DNA from: Vesta saturnalis
Lineage: Eukaryota > Arthropoda > Insecta > Coleoptera > Lampyridae
Length of the DNA stretch: 64,000 nucleotides
Reading direction: 5' to 3'
Assembly: GCA_036346205.1 (NCBI GenBank)
Contig: JARFJB010000408.1
Span: 1,863,501-1,927,500 of the forward strand
This document shows positions 47,701 through 59,270 of the stretch, in pieces. Positions within the stretch are counted from its first letter, which is position 1. Each line of letters begins with the position of its first letter. Both the position numbers and the translations under genes were made by a program. Under the pieces are notes generated by a model. The model was given only the letters and a program-made list of their open reading frames with translations. It did not search any database and had not been told where the DNA came from.

Positions 47701-48177
47701 GGTTAAGATCTACCGTCGAACAAGATAGATTCAGCTCTTTAGCTATCGCAAATATTGAAAGTGACATCACAAACTCCCTGATTTTAGATGATGTTCTCGA
47801 AGAATTTATCAAAACAGGAAATCGGAAATTGTTCTTCAATAAACAACCGTAGTGTATAGTGTATAATCTAGAATTTCTTTGAAAAAATAAGCTTTAAATT
47901 TAGAAACTTATTAATTTTGAATAGAAGCACTTTTTAGTTTTATTTTTTTCTTCCAGTACAATAATAATATGTAGCTATACCTAATATAATCCGTATGAAT
48001 GTTCTTTTATTATTATTATTATTACTATTATTGTGATTTACAGATTGACTGCGTGGTAAAGGAGATACCTAGCTTACCGTAACTAAAAAACTATATACGT
48101 TATGAACAAATACTTCTTTCATATCATCTGGGGGGATTTATCCCCCCCCCCCGATTTGTTCACCTAACGTCGCTCTT
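44717..48177 (+). mobile_element. hAT DNA transposon with 8-bp target duplication
   Basis: GATACTAC is repeated perfectly at 44709-44716 and 48178-48185, the 8-bp duplication expected of hAT insertion. The termini are imperfect inverted repeats (ACATAGGCGAAATTAAAGG left; AAGAGCGACGTTAGGTGAA on the complement at the right), each followed inward by a G-rich/C-rich hairpin (GGGCTTGGGGGGCTAAGCCC left; GGGGGGATTTATCCCCCC right). The transposase C-terminus lies near the right end. The interior is otherwise AT-rich and decayed. Confidence 0.7.
47585..47852 (+). pseudogene. hAT transposase, C-terminal dimerisation domain
   Basis: An open reading to TAG 47850-47852 shows ETFPNAYRFIQLALTLRIP, SCESSFSTMRRIKNWLRST and RFSSLAIANIES. 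This is the hAT C-terminal dimerisation domain in the form found in ZMYM1/DUF4371-like transposases. Upstream (47160-47580) short related-looking pieces are separated by stops, and the zinc-finger N-terminus is not recognisable. The element is therefore non-autonomous today. Its position 325 bp from the right terminus fits. Confidence 0.75.
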
Positions 48178-49250
48178 GATACTACATACACAACTGAATT
48201 TAAATAAATGACAATGTATAATTACCAACTTTTAAAACTTTTTATTTTGCGGGAAATCTAAACTGTCATCACTCATCAGTATTAAATAATCACCCGGTAT
48301 AAATAACTATCCGCTACATTTTATTATATCACATATTTTGATGAAGTATGCTTTATGTGTATATTATTATAATTGAATCCAAAAATACTAAACATAACAG
48401 GAATTCACTGTTTGCAATAAATTACTCTTTTATGCCCATAATCGAGCAGAAAACGCGCAACAAAGAGCAATTCGGCTTGGGAAATTGACAATAAATTCAA
48501 TTTTTGTTTAAATACAAATTACTAGTTATTAATTGCTTACAGCATGAACAAGTGTTATTATGTATGTTTCCGATAAATTTAGATTTTTGCTACTAAAGGC
48601 CAGTAGTGTATGTTATGGTCTAAACTGCACATTAGTTAACACGGATTTGAATAGTGAGAATGAAAATTTTTTAATGTTAAGCAATCAAACACTTTGAATC
48701 TGTGTTAGCTGATTTGAAACCTAAATCGTACGTGTACAACTGGTAAAGTAAAAATTATTTCACTGCAATTGTTTAAATCAGATGTTGTAAAATCTCTATA
48801 TAGTGTGTTACAAATATGCGGTTGTTTTCATTGAAGTGTTTAAAATAGTAGTAAGCTTTATGCGAATTTATTCAAATTATTTTGTCACCTCCAAGCATCC
48901 TAAAACCAAAATGGTGTCTTCTTGAATTTTATTTTGTAAGGTTGTTACGGAAATCCTTGCATTTGGTTAATTTTTGTGAATTCTACTTACATTAAGCAGG
49001 CATGCGAAAATCTTCTGTTTGGAAACAATTGAGTAATGATGGATGTGGGACTTCAAAATAGAAGTTGTAATAAAATAATGTGTGTAACGTATAATAAATT
49101 TTAAAATAATAATAAGTAAGTTATAAAGTTCATGAAATAATAAATTCTCCAAAAAATGCTAACCATACACCACTTATAATTGTGCCTTTGGCTCATGCCG
49201 GTAGATTAATAGGGTGGATTCACTAAAATGATTTGCTTAATTACCACTTA
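48178..49250. other. AT-rich flank
   Basis: Begins with the right target duplication of the hAT element. No gene recognised up to the start of the Gypsy LTR region. Confidence 0.45.
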
Positions 49251-50284
49251 CCATCAATAATAAAGAATGTAAAAAATAAATGAAGTTATCTCGAGCTCCA
49301 AATTGTTTTTTTTAAACATCGGAACAATTAAACCGACTTTACAAAAATGTAAAAAATAACAATATACAGACTATGTTTATTGAATATTTAATGTAATGAT
49401 GAAATAATGACGGTCTTAAAATTATGCTTAAAGTACTAAATAAAACACTACATAAATACCTTAGAAATTTTTGTACACAAACTTTTCTTTTTGACAACCT
49501 CTGGTATCTAAATATGATTACGGAGAGGTTAATAGGATGAACTCATTCTTACGTCATCATGGTGCAATCTTGACATAATATTATCAGCCACACTCCAAAC
49601 TGAATTTATCTTTAAAAAAATCCGTATAACTTTCTTCTTAAAACTATTAAATCCACTTCTTATTGCATTATATGGAAGTATCCATTCAAAAAATTGCAAT
49701 CCTAAAATCAAATACGTACTTAAAATTCAATTACGTTGTAAATTGAATTAATGATAAACGTACAATTAAAGTAAAAATTGGTAAAAAATACGTAAAAAAA
49801 ACGTAAAGAAAAAAAACCATCAAGAAAACGTAAAGAAAACATCAAGAAAACGTAAAGAAAACATCAAGAAAACGCCTAAAAAGAACAAAATGCTTTAATT
49901 TTATGTAAATGTATTAAAAATATCTCTTACCACCAAATTGATGGCGCTTTCACAAAAATTTAGATAAAATCACAAAGAAGCAGCTTCATGCTTCGACATT
50001 AAATAGGAAGTGAAAAATGGATGCTTAGCAAATAGATCTTGTCAGATGATGTACTAGTGCGCCGAAGGATTTGAGCCTTGAATTAATCACGATGCGTTGC
50101 GCAACTCAGAAAACAATTTATGGGAATATACCTTTAAGAAATATACACTATGACGATATGCAAATTAAGTTGCCTACCTCAAACCTATATCTCAATAATT
50201 AAAATTTTCTTGTATTTAGAACTAAATGAAGGAAAGATCTTAAACTGAGGTATATTTTATACAACACGAAAAACAGTTGTTACA
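49250..50284 (-). mobile_element. Diverged 3' LTR of the outer (older) Gypsy element
   Basis: It ends on the + strand in GTTGTTACA (50284), like the inner LTRs, and is followed by the same polypurine-tract sequence. Words align in order with the inner LTR (GCTTAAAGTACTAAATAAAACACTACATAAATACC against GCTTAAAAACTAAAAAATTCACC.., and TTACCACCAAATTGATGGC), but overall similarity is low. It holds its own tandem repeat at 49795-49880 (CATCAAGAAAACGTAAAGAAAA). The left boundary is uncertain. Confidence 0.5.
49795..49880. repeat. Minisatellite in the outer LTR (CATCAAGAAAACGTAAAGAAAA)
   Basis: Three to four units of about 22 bp, in the position corresponding to the 12-bp array of the inner LTRs but with a different unit. 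Confidence 0.85.
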
Positions 50285-51750
50285 CACCCCCTCCTAAAAT
50301 TTGGACTCGGAGATCACCAAAGCGGAGATTCCAAACACTAAGCTAATAAATGAAATTAGTAAAATTTAAGAAAATAAAAAATGTTAAGCTAATTAAAATC
50401 TATGCAAAATGTAAAAGAAAATGAAAAGAAAATGTACGAAGAAGTACGGAAAATGTGGTGATGCTGGTCAGGAAAGACCCCTCGCAACAACATAAAGGCT
50501 ACTGACGCGCTACCACCCGCACACGCCACTAGTCGAGATAAAGGACCCGAAGCCTAAAATAAAGTGAAAACTTTAGCTGGTGGGGTTTGTGAAGCAAACC
50601 ACAGAAGAACAAATGAAAAAACCAGAAAAAAAAATTTGAAGCTAACGTAAAAAAGAACGGAACCAACCATGACCTGAAGGGACAGTGGACGGGGAACCCG
50701 GGAACAGTATTCGGTGAAACGTTAAAAAAATCATGGCAAAATGTCACTCCACTCAAGTGTAAAAAAAATCCTTCCGGACAAACCATAAATAAATAATCGC
50801 GAGATTTGAGGCCGAAAGAGAGCGGTTCCATTACCATACCCCGGTGATCTCAAACCAAGCCTCCTAGGTACAGGGTGTCCCAACTATAGAGTAAAGTAAG
50901 TTTATGCTTAACTAGAATTATTTGTGTAAATATTGTATGGACCATGGGGTAGAGGTAAGAAGTGTGCATTTTTTTAAAATATTGAAGTTATACAGGGTGC
51001 GCCAGAAAAGCAGGACGTGAAAAGTATGATTTTTTAAATAGAACACCTATTTGATTTTAGTTTTAATTCTACGTGTCCATACAAACATATTTTGTCATAC
51101 AAAAGATTGGATGAAAGTTTTTAGTTCTTGAGATATTCGCGTTTAAAGATTATTATGGTCATTTTCGTGGGGTTGATGAATGGGCAATTGTTCCGTTATT
51201 TCACAATAAAAAAAATTGATATTTCGTGTGAAAAATGAGTGATATTATACTAACGTTTAGACCGAGTAGTATTTCTAATTTTCTCAACAGTCGTCGTCGT
51301 CCAAGACCAAACATACCCCTAACTAACACGCACGTTTGTAAATAAATCGAAATCTAGGTGAGTAGCCAAGAGAAGATGAAGCACTCTGACGAACACAAAA
51401 ACCCCCTCATAAACTACCAAAACGTCATAATCGGGAAGTGAACTAATCGAGGTTGACACGAGGCGAACCGAAGTCCTCAAGGACCGTCCAAGAAGAGTAA
51501 CACTAGACAAATCAGGAATAGCCAAAAGCTATAATTTTGAAAACAAATTCAGGGAAACTAAAATAACTAAATCAAATAAAAAATAAAATGTATACAAGCA
51601 TTACTAGTTTTCTTATCAACGGGTAAGAGTTTAAAGATTACACGTTAAATAAACGATCAGAGGTAAACTCAAAATGTTTATCTTAAATTTTACTATTGTA
51701 ACAATAGCAAATTGTAAATCCAATAAAAGAAGATAATCTGCCCGAGAACT
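50285..51750 (-). mobile_element. Outer Gypsy element: polypurine tract and 3' untranslated region, left part
   Basis: It matches 52984-54165 of the inner element at high identity (shared phrases ACTCGGAGATCACC, ACGCGCTACCACCCGCAC, GAGGTTGACACGAGGCG). It starts with the tract AGGAGGGGGTG (minus strand) and ends CCCGAGAACT at the inner insertion point. A segment from about 50871 to 51285, beginning CAGGGTGTCCC, replaces a different 165 bp of the inner element. Confidence 0.85.
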
Positions 51751-52983
51751 TATGACCTAACTTGATTATATTATCGCCAAATGGTAATAACAATAATGAA
51801 GTTAAAGTATAAAATAAAGTGCCGTTGACTCATCAGTAGATTGAGATAGGGGGGGGGGGTTCAATTTACGCACCTGAAATACTGCCTGCGTTTCAATAGC
51901 TTCATTATTTTACTTATTCATAATTAATAAAAAATTATGTATTAAGTATAAAATATAATTAAATGAATTCTCGGGCACCATGTTATCTTTGACAGGAATA
52001 ACAAAACCTATTTAATGAACTTTAAAAGCTTTCTAGTAATAACAAAAAATAACAATATGCAATTAAATTTATTTACCAAATTTATGGATAATAAGGAGAG
52101 GAAAGAAAAAAAGGTTTTTTAAAGCTAAGCTTAAAAACTAAAAAATTCACCACTATATAAATACCTCTGTATAACAATTTTCCAAACGACAGCTTCCAGT
52201 GTTTAATATGGATAAGGAACGGTCAGCTAGAATGATAGCGTTTCACAACGTCCTTGCGAGTCTTGTAATAACGCGATCAATTATGTCTTTGTAGAAATTT
52301 TCAATCCAACAAACTTATTGTATTCTTGTTATTTGAATGAAGAGAAACTTGCGAAAATAAGTACTTAAGTAAAACTTGCCATTAAAAATTATTAAGTATA
52401 CAAGGTAATTAATTAAAAAAAGGCGTACTTAAAAAGTAAGTACTTAAAAAAAATGCATACTTGAAAAGTGTAAATTAACGTTCAAATTAACGTGCAAATT
52501 AACGTTCAAATTAACATTCAAATTAACGTTCAAATTAACCAAATTAACGTTCAAATTAACGTATAAATTATCGTGCCTAAAAAAACAAACAAATGCTTAG
52601 TTTAAACTATACTGAATTAAAAAAATAACTTACCACCAAAATTTTCTTGATGGCACGAATATAAAAAATTAATTAAAAATCATTCTTATTGCTGTTAACA
52701 TTCAGCATTAACTGAATTACAAAAAGCTTTCAGAATAACTCAAGTGTAAAAGTTTTCTTGCGTTGCGCTGTTACATAATATAAATCCAATTTTTTTAAGA
52801 GAGGGAACTATTACTATTTATATAATATTACACCCAAAAGATTTGTTCTAAGAAATGCCAATTAAATTGCCAGTTTTCAATTCTACATATTAATAATTAA
52901 AACTTTTCTAATATTATGCCAAATAAATTAATGATTTTAGATTAACGTATTTTTTAATACAACCACAAAAAAAGGTTGTTACA
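51751..52983 (-). repeat. 3' LTR of the inner Gypsy element
   Basis: 1,233 bp, TGTAACAACC at its minus-strand start. The other end has lost the terminal TGT seen in the partner (TATGACC against TGTATAACC). It contains a TATA-like TATTTATATAG (minus), a run of G at 51848 and the 12-bp minisatellite at 52472-52570. Confidence 0.93.
52472..52570. repeat. LTR minisatellite (AACGTTCAAATT), left LTR
   Basis: About eight 12-bp units of TTCAAATTAACG with single-base variants and one shortened unit. Same block in the right LTR at 59984-60080. Confidence 0.9.
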
Positions 52984-52995
52984 CACCCCCTCCTA
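52984..52995 (-). promoter_or_regulatory. Polypurine tract of the inner Gypsy element
   Basis: AGGAGGGGGTG on the minus strand, immediately before the 3' LTR start TGTAACAACC. Primes plus-strand synthesis. The same tract is at 50285-50296 for the outer element. Confidence 0.85.
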
Positions 52996-54437
52996 AAATT
53001 TGGACTCGGAGATCACCAAAGCGGAGATTCCAAACACTAAGCTAATTAAAAAATTATTAAAATTTAAAAAAATACAAAATGTTAAGCTAATTAAAATATA
53101 AGCAATTTTAAAAAAATAACAAGAAAATGTACGAAGAAGTACGGAAAATGTGGTGACGTTGGTCAGGAAACACCCCTCGCAACACCAAAAAAGCTAATGA
53201 CGCGCTACCACCCGCACACGCCACTAGTCGAGAATCAAGGACCCGAAACCTTAAATAAAGTAAAAACTTTAACTGGTGGGGTTAGTGAAGCAAACCACCA
53301 TCAGAAGAGCAAAATGAGTATCCGGTAAAAAAATTTGATTCTAAGGTAAAAAACGAACGGAAACCGTAACCTACCATGACCTGAAGGGACAGTGGGCAGA
53401 GAACCCGGAAACGGTCATCGTGCAACTTCATAACAAATCAAGGCTAAACGCCACTCTACTCGAGAGTATAAAAATAGAAAAAATCCTTGCGGACTAACAA
53501 TAAATAATCGCGAGATTTGAGGTCGAGAGAGAGCGGTTCAATTACCCTACCCCGGTGGTCTCAAACCAAGCCTCCTAGGTACATAACACAACTACCACAG
53601 TCACGTTCGATAAGTAAGCCAAAATCGGTAAACCTAAGAAACGACTATTTTCATGGCAAATTAGCTCAGGATGCTTCGTCGTGGAGAACAAGAGAGGCCA
53701 CTCTACCCTTCACGAGATTCAGGTTTCATGTTGTTCCACAGTCATCGTCCAAGACTCAACATACCCTAACTAACACGCACATTTTATAAATAAATCGAAA
53801 TCTAGGTGAGATAGCAAAGAGAAAGATGATGCACTCTTACGAACACAACAACCCCCTTCTAAAACTACCAAAACGTCATAATCAGGAAGTGAACTAATCG
53901 AGGTTGACACGAGGCGAACCGAAGTCCTCAAGCACCGTCCAAGAATAGTAACACTACACAAATCAGGAAAAATAAAATAATTAAATCAATCAAAAAATAA
54001 AAATGTATAGAAGCATTACTAGTTTTCTTATCCATGGTTATGAGTTTTACACGTCAAATTAACGATCAGAGGTAAACTCAAAATAGTTATCTTCAATTGT
54101 ACTATTGTAACAATAGCAAATTGTAAATCCAATAAAGGAAGATAATCTGCCCGAGAACTAATGTCCCACAAAGTCGGCAATTCAATCACACGATGGGATC
54201 TAAACATCAACCATCGTGCTAAACAAATGTAGCAAAAATCATGCTAACAAATGAAAAAAAAATAATTAAGTGGTTTGCAAAGCCACAACAATATAAAATA
54301 AAATAATGTGCGAAATAAGCACAAAATAAAATTACTTTGAAAAATTATCAAAATAATTAAAAAATATAAATAAGAAAACCAGAATGTAAAAATACTAAAA
54401 TAGAAAAATAATTAAAAAGAATACTAAAAAATAAGAA
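52996..54437 (-). other. Region between pol and the 3' LTR of the inner Gypsy element
   Basis: About 1.4 kb without a recognised protein. A minus-strand reading (53961-53770, including SLPDYDVLVV) has a counterpart in the outer element at 51525-51319, but the two differ by indels that break frame further along. It could be a lost env or a long 3' untranslated region. Confidence 0.4.
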
Positions 54438-57400
54438 CTAATGAGGTTTTAAATCCTTAACATGAAAAACACCTAAGGGTTTATTATCAATAGGGGTGGC
54501 CAATCGGTACGTAGTTGGACCTACCACCTCAATAACTTTTGCTTCAATAAATTTTGGAGCTAACTTTTGACTATAATTTTTAGTCGCATCAGATAAAGTA
54601 AAATTCTTTTTCCAAACCAAATCGCAAACGTTTAATTTCAACGGACGACGTCGCAAATTGTAAGATTTTGAATTTCTTTCGTAAGCTGCATGTAAATTTC
54701 GTTTAACATGTTTAAAAATGGGTGAAAGTTCATTTAAATCTTGAACTAATTGTTCACGGTTAGTAATAAATAAATCATCCTCTTTGAAATCCTTTAGTCG
54801 ACCATAAAAATCTCCAGAAATAGGAACTGTCCGACCAAACGCCAAAAAGGAAGGTGAAAATTTCGTAGACTCATGAACAGCGTTACGAATAGCGTGCGCA
54901 ATTTTGTGAATTTCAACATCCCAATCCTTGTGATCATCTTGAATATAAGATCTAATTGCATTACCTACTACTTTATTGACTCTCTCAACAAAATTTACTT
55001 GTGGATGATAACTTGCATTAAACCAAACGGATTGAACTTTGTAAGAACTCATTAAATTTTTAAATTGTGAACTTTTAAATTGAGGACCATTGTCCACCAT
55101 ACAAATTTGAGGAACACCGTATACTAGAAATACATAATTCTCAATATATTGACAAATTCTTTTAGCAGTAGCATTGCGCATAGGGTGAATCAAAGTAAAT
55201 TTAGTAAACCAATCACAAATAACTAATAAAACTGTGTTTCCACTCTTCGATCTAGGAAAAGGACCCACTAAATCAATAGAAATACATTGAAAAGGATAAG
55301 AAACATTTTTCTCTTTACCCATAAAACCATAACGATTAAATTGTGAAGACTTGCTTCGGTTACAAACATTGCAATTCCTAATATATTTCGAAATAGCTGA
55401 CTTCATTTTTGGCCAGTAATAAAATTCTTTAATTTTGAAAAGTTTTAAAACCCCAAAATGTGACGATGTAGGATCATCATGAAATTTTCGTAAAATATCT
55501 TTCCTTAAAGATTTCGGAACAACTAATTTCCATTCCACTAAATTCGATTCGATGTTTAAATCATTAGAAATAAATTTGCAGAGTTTATCATCTTCAACTC
55601 TCCAATCAGGAAATAATTCAGGATTTTTAGAAACGTTGGCTAACATTTTCTTATACCAATCGTCTAAATCGGCAACAGAAAATTCTAAAGAACTAACTTC
55701 CAAAGGTGCTCTAGAAAGTGCATCAGGAACTACATTTAATTTACCTTTACGATGAATAACTTCAAAATCAAATTGTTGAAGTTTAACACTCCATCTGGCT
55801 AATCTACCAGAAGGATCTTTTAAATTATTGAGCCAAATCAATGAATGATGATCAGTAATAACTTTAAAATGGGTACCTTCAATATAAGGTCTAAACTTTT
55901 GAATACCAAAAATAACTGCAAGTAACTCGCGTTCTGTAATAGAATAATTTCGCTCGGCTTTGTTCAAAGTACGAGAACCATAGGCAATAACAACTTCCTC
56001 CTCTCCTACTCCTTGTGTTAATACACATCCAACTCCACAATTAGATGCATCACATTGTAAATAAAATGTTTTAGAAAAATCAGGGCTCGCTAAAATAGGA
56101 GCATTAACTAATAAAGATTTAATTTTCAAAAATGAATCATTCGCTTCGTCATTCCATAAAACTTTCTGAGATTTCTTCTTACCTTTCAATAAATTATTAA
56201 TCGGAGATAAAATAGTGGAAAAATCATGAATGAAACGTCGATACCAAGAACACATTCCAATAAAACGTTTAACTTCTGTAAAAGTATGTGGTTGAGGAAA
56301 TTCAGTAATAGCTTCCACCTTTGAAGGATCGGTGAAGACCATTCTTATCAGTAACAAAACCTAAATATGATAATCGAGGTTTACAAAATTCACATTTATC
56401 TAAATTAATATTCAATTGGGCATCATAAAGCCTTTTAAAACTTCTCTTAATATCGCAACATGTTCCTTGAATGTACTTGAAAAATAATAATATCGTCTAA
56501 GTAAACAAAACTGATTGAGATAAATCATGTCCTAAAATGGAATCCATAAATCGTGTAATGTACTGGGTGCGTTTGTAAGTCCCATGGGCATAACAGTATA
56601 CTCAAATAATCCTCTACGTGGAACAGTAAAAGCAGTTTTTTCACAACTCTCAGCATCTAAAGGTATTTGCCAAAAAGCTTTCTTTAAATCAATTGAAGTT
56701 AAATACCGAGCATCTCTTAATTTATCCAAAATATCGTTTAAAAATGGTAAGGGGTAAGCATCTTTTTTTGTAACAGAATTTAATTTCTTAGCATCAAAAC
56801 AAACTCTAAAATCACCTGACTTCTTCTTAACTAAAACCATTGGAGAATTCCAAGGAGAAGAACTGGGTTTAATAATTCCTTGCTCTAACATATCATCAAT
56901 TTCTCTGTTCGCATGCTCCAACATAGCAGGAGATAATGGAAAATAACGTTGTTTAATTGGTACTGCATCACCAGTATTAATTGAATGAAAAATTTTATTT
57001 GTCTTACCCAACTTTGTAGTTGATAAGGTTTTAAAAAGGTCAATAACTTGATTTAATTCAAAAAACTTGATTATTATTAAGATCTTCAACACTCTTAATC
57101 ATAGAAAAAAGTTGTCTCCGCAGAGTGTGCAACATAAGAATTTTCACCAAAATCAGCTTTAATTTCAAATAAACGACAAAAATCTACCCTCAAAGTAATT
57201 GCAGTAGTAATAAATTCAGAAACAATAACAGAAATAGTTTTAGTAATACCATTAATAGTCAAAGATAAATCAACACTCCCCAAAATGGATTGTGAAGAAC
57301 CATCAGCAATAACCAATGATGAAAAAGGCGAATTCCTATTTAATTTTAAATCATATTTATCAATCAAATACAAAGCAGACTTACCTAAAATTGTTACGGT

Positions 57401-57600
57401 AGCTCCACTATCTAATAAAGCAATAAAATTCTCATTAAAAATCCTAACATTAATAAAAGGTCTAACAACATCATTATTCTCAACAAATTTAGAACAATTT
57501 TTCGAAGTTCCAAAAAATTCCTTGACAGTAATCAACCACTCGTTAAAAACATGCTTGTCAGCCTCTGAAAAATCATAAGAAATGTGTCGACTAACGGAAC
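54438..57600 (-). pseudogene. Gypsy Pol polyprotein, inner element
   Basis: In order: aspartic protease (LLDSGATVTILG near 57415), reverse transcriptase (MLEQGIIKPSSSPWNSP near 56890, FRVCFDAKKLN, SIDLKKAFWQIPL near 56690, the LDD loop near 56490), RNase H (FYLQCDASNCGVG near 56075, TERELLAV, TDHHSL), integrase H2C2 (HFGVLKLFKIKEFYYWPKM near 55440, CNVCNRS), core (SIDLVGPF near 55275, DNGPQFKSSQ near 55090, then a Glu in VNFVERVNKV near 54990) and a GKDY-like C-terminal domain ending at TGA 54438-54440. Breaks fall near 57095, 56540 and 56345; 56357-54438 is one open reading of 639 codons. At the polymerase active site one base is missing from the codons just before LDD. Confidence 0.93.
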
Positions 57601-57609
57601 ACTTTCCAT

Positions 57610-58970
57610 TTACAAGTTTTTTGAAAATTTACACCTCGGACAATTAGAAAAAGTAACATTGGAATAATCACATCTAAAACAAAAGATTCTATCATCACCC
57701 TTATCACAGGTGTGAAAGGTATGACCCAACTGTCTACATTTAAAGCATGTTGTTGAAGACTTAGCTGTATTAATTTTTTGCAGTAAAAGTAGAATTCATA
57801 TTTTTTGGTTTAATACCTGAAAAATGGACTTTAGGTTTAATATTTTGTTTCACCGCCGAAGAAGGCTTATAATCAGATTGTCTTTGTGAATCTGAATAGG
57901 AATTAAATTTGAATTTAGAATTCTGAGCTTTCACTTGTTGTAATTTTTTACACAAATCTACTAAATGAAAAATATCATTTACACTAACAAGGGCTAATTG
58001 AGTAGCAAACCAAGGTTGTAAATTTTTCATTATAATCCTTAATTGTTCACCTTCCGAAGGAGGAATCTCTAATTGAGAAAATGAATTAACCATTTCAGAA
58101 ATAAAAGGGTTGGAATTTCATCAAAAGCCTGTTTACGATTTTAATATCATCTAACAAAACTTCGTCATGTCCTTCCGGTAGAAAGTCGCTTTTTAATTTA
58201 GTAATAAGATCATCCCAAGTATGTAAAAACGGTTTAACCGCCCTATACCAAACTAAACCTTTCCCTGCAAATAAATCAACACCTGATAAAAGCATCTCCT
58301 TTCTAGAAATATTTCGAGCAATCATTAGCTCCTCACATCTTTGAATAAATGTAAAAACTTCTTTCTCACTACCATTAAACTTTAAATTTAATTTATATAC
58401 AGGAACAGAACCTTTGGAAATTTGCAAATTATTAATTAACGTGGAAAAATCTTCTGTAGGTATATTAACTGAAGTATTAACAGGGTCATTTTGTGACATC
58501 GAAATATTAGAAGTATCTAAATTTGAAACATCATTATTTAATTCAATATTTTCATTTATAGATTCAATTAATTCTAACGATTCGTTACATAAGGTCAACA
58601 ACTGATCATGTAAATGTAAAAATTCATCATCAAACGTAATATAATTCAAGCGTTTCAAAATATGTAATAATCGTGTGTGTAGTCTAAGATATTCTGATTT
58701 CGAGGGCTTATGTTTAAAAAGTTTAATTGAAGACTGAATATGATTTAACTTTTCCTTCAATAATTCCAATTCTACTGTTTGATTTATATCGCACTTTGGG
58801 TATGAATCAAGTAAATTTGGATTGATCTTTTCTGCATTTAAGAGACGTCTTAAGAGTTTACGCTTCTCTTCCACAATTAACCGTTCTGCTCCACTTACAT
58901 TGCGAAATTGTAGTTCAATTAATAATTCATCACTATAAAGAACATCAACTAAATAATTTACAGTTGACAT
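57610..58970 (-). pseudogene. Gypsy Gag polyprotein, inner element (one frameshift)
   Basis: An ATG at 58970 opens 291 codons, and a frame change near 58095 leads to the second piece (58093-57770). This is followed, after another change, by a Cys knuckle CFKCRQLGHTFHTC (57747-57706) and a second Cys cluster before TAA at 57610. The N-terminal third is rich in Leu and charged residues and probably helical. The central part has FNGSEKEVFTFIQRCEEL, the usual start of the retrotransposon capsid domain, then WDDLITKLKSDF. The knuckle binds RNA. About 450 codons in total. Apart from the one or two shifts it is well preserved. Confidence 0.88.
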
Positions 58971-59250
58971 CGTAACATATTATATAACACACTCAATAAA
59001 GTTCATTATATAAACACATAAAAAACCAAGCGTAACCTAAATCGTAACACTCCTTAAAATTCTGTAAACACTAAATAATCAAATCAAAAAATATAAACAA
59101 TCACAAGTGGGAATAATTAACATTGAAACAACAGCATAACCCTTTTTCTGGCCCCACAAAAATATTAACACAAATGTAATAAAAACAATAAATTTCAAGC
59201 TATAAAAATCAAAGTAAGTAATAAGAATCAATGTAATAAATTTCAAAGTC

Positions 59251-59270
59251 CCTGCTCGCCCGCGCGCCAA
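59251..59270 (-). promoter_or_regulatory. Primer-binding site of the inner Gypsy element
   Basis: Directly next to the 5' LTR end (TATACA) the minus strand reads TTGGCGCGCGGGCGAGCAGG. TGG at this place pairs with the CCA end of a tRNA primer. The tRNA was not identified. Confidence 0.75.
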
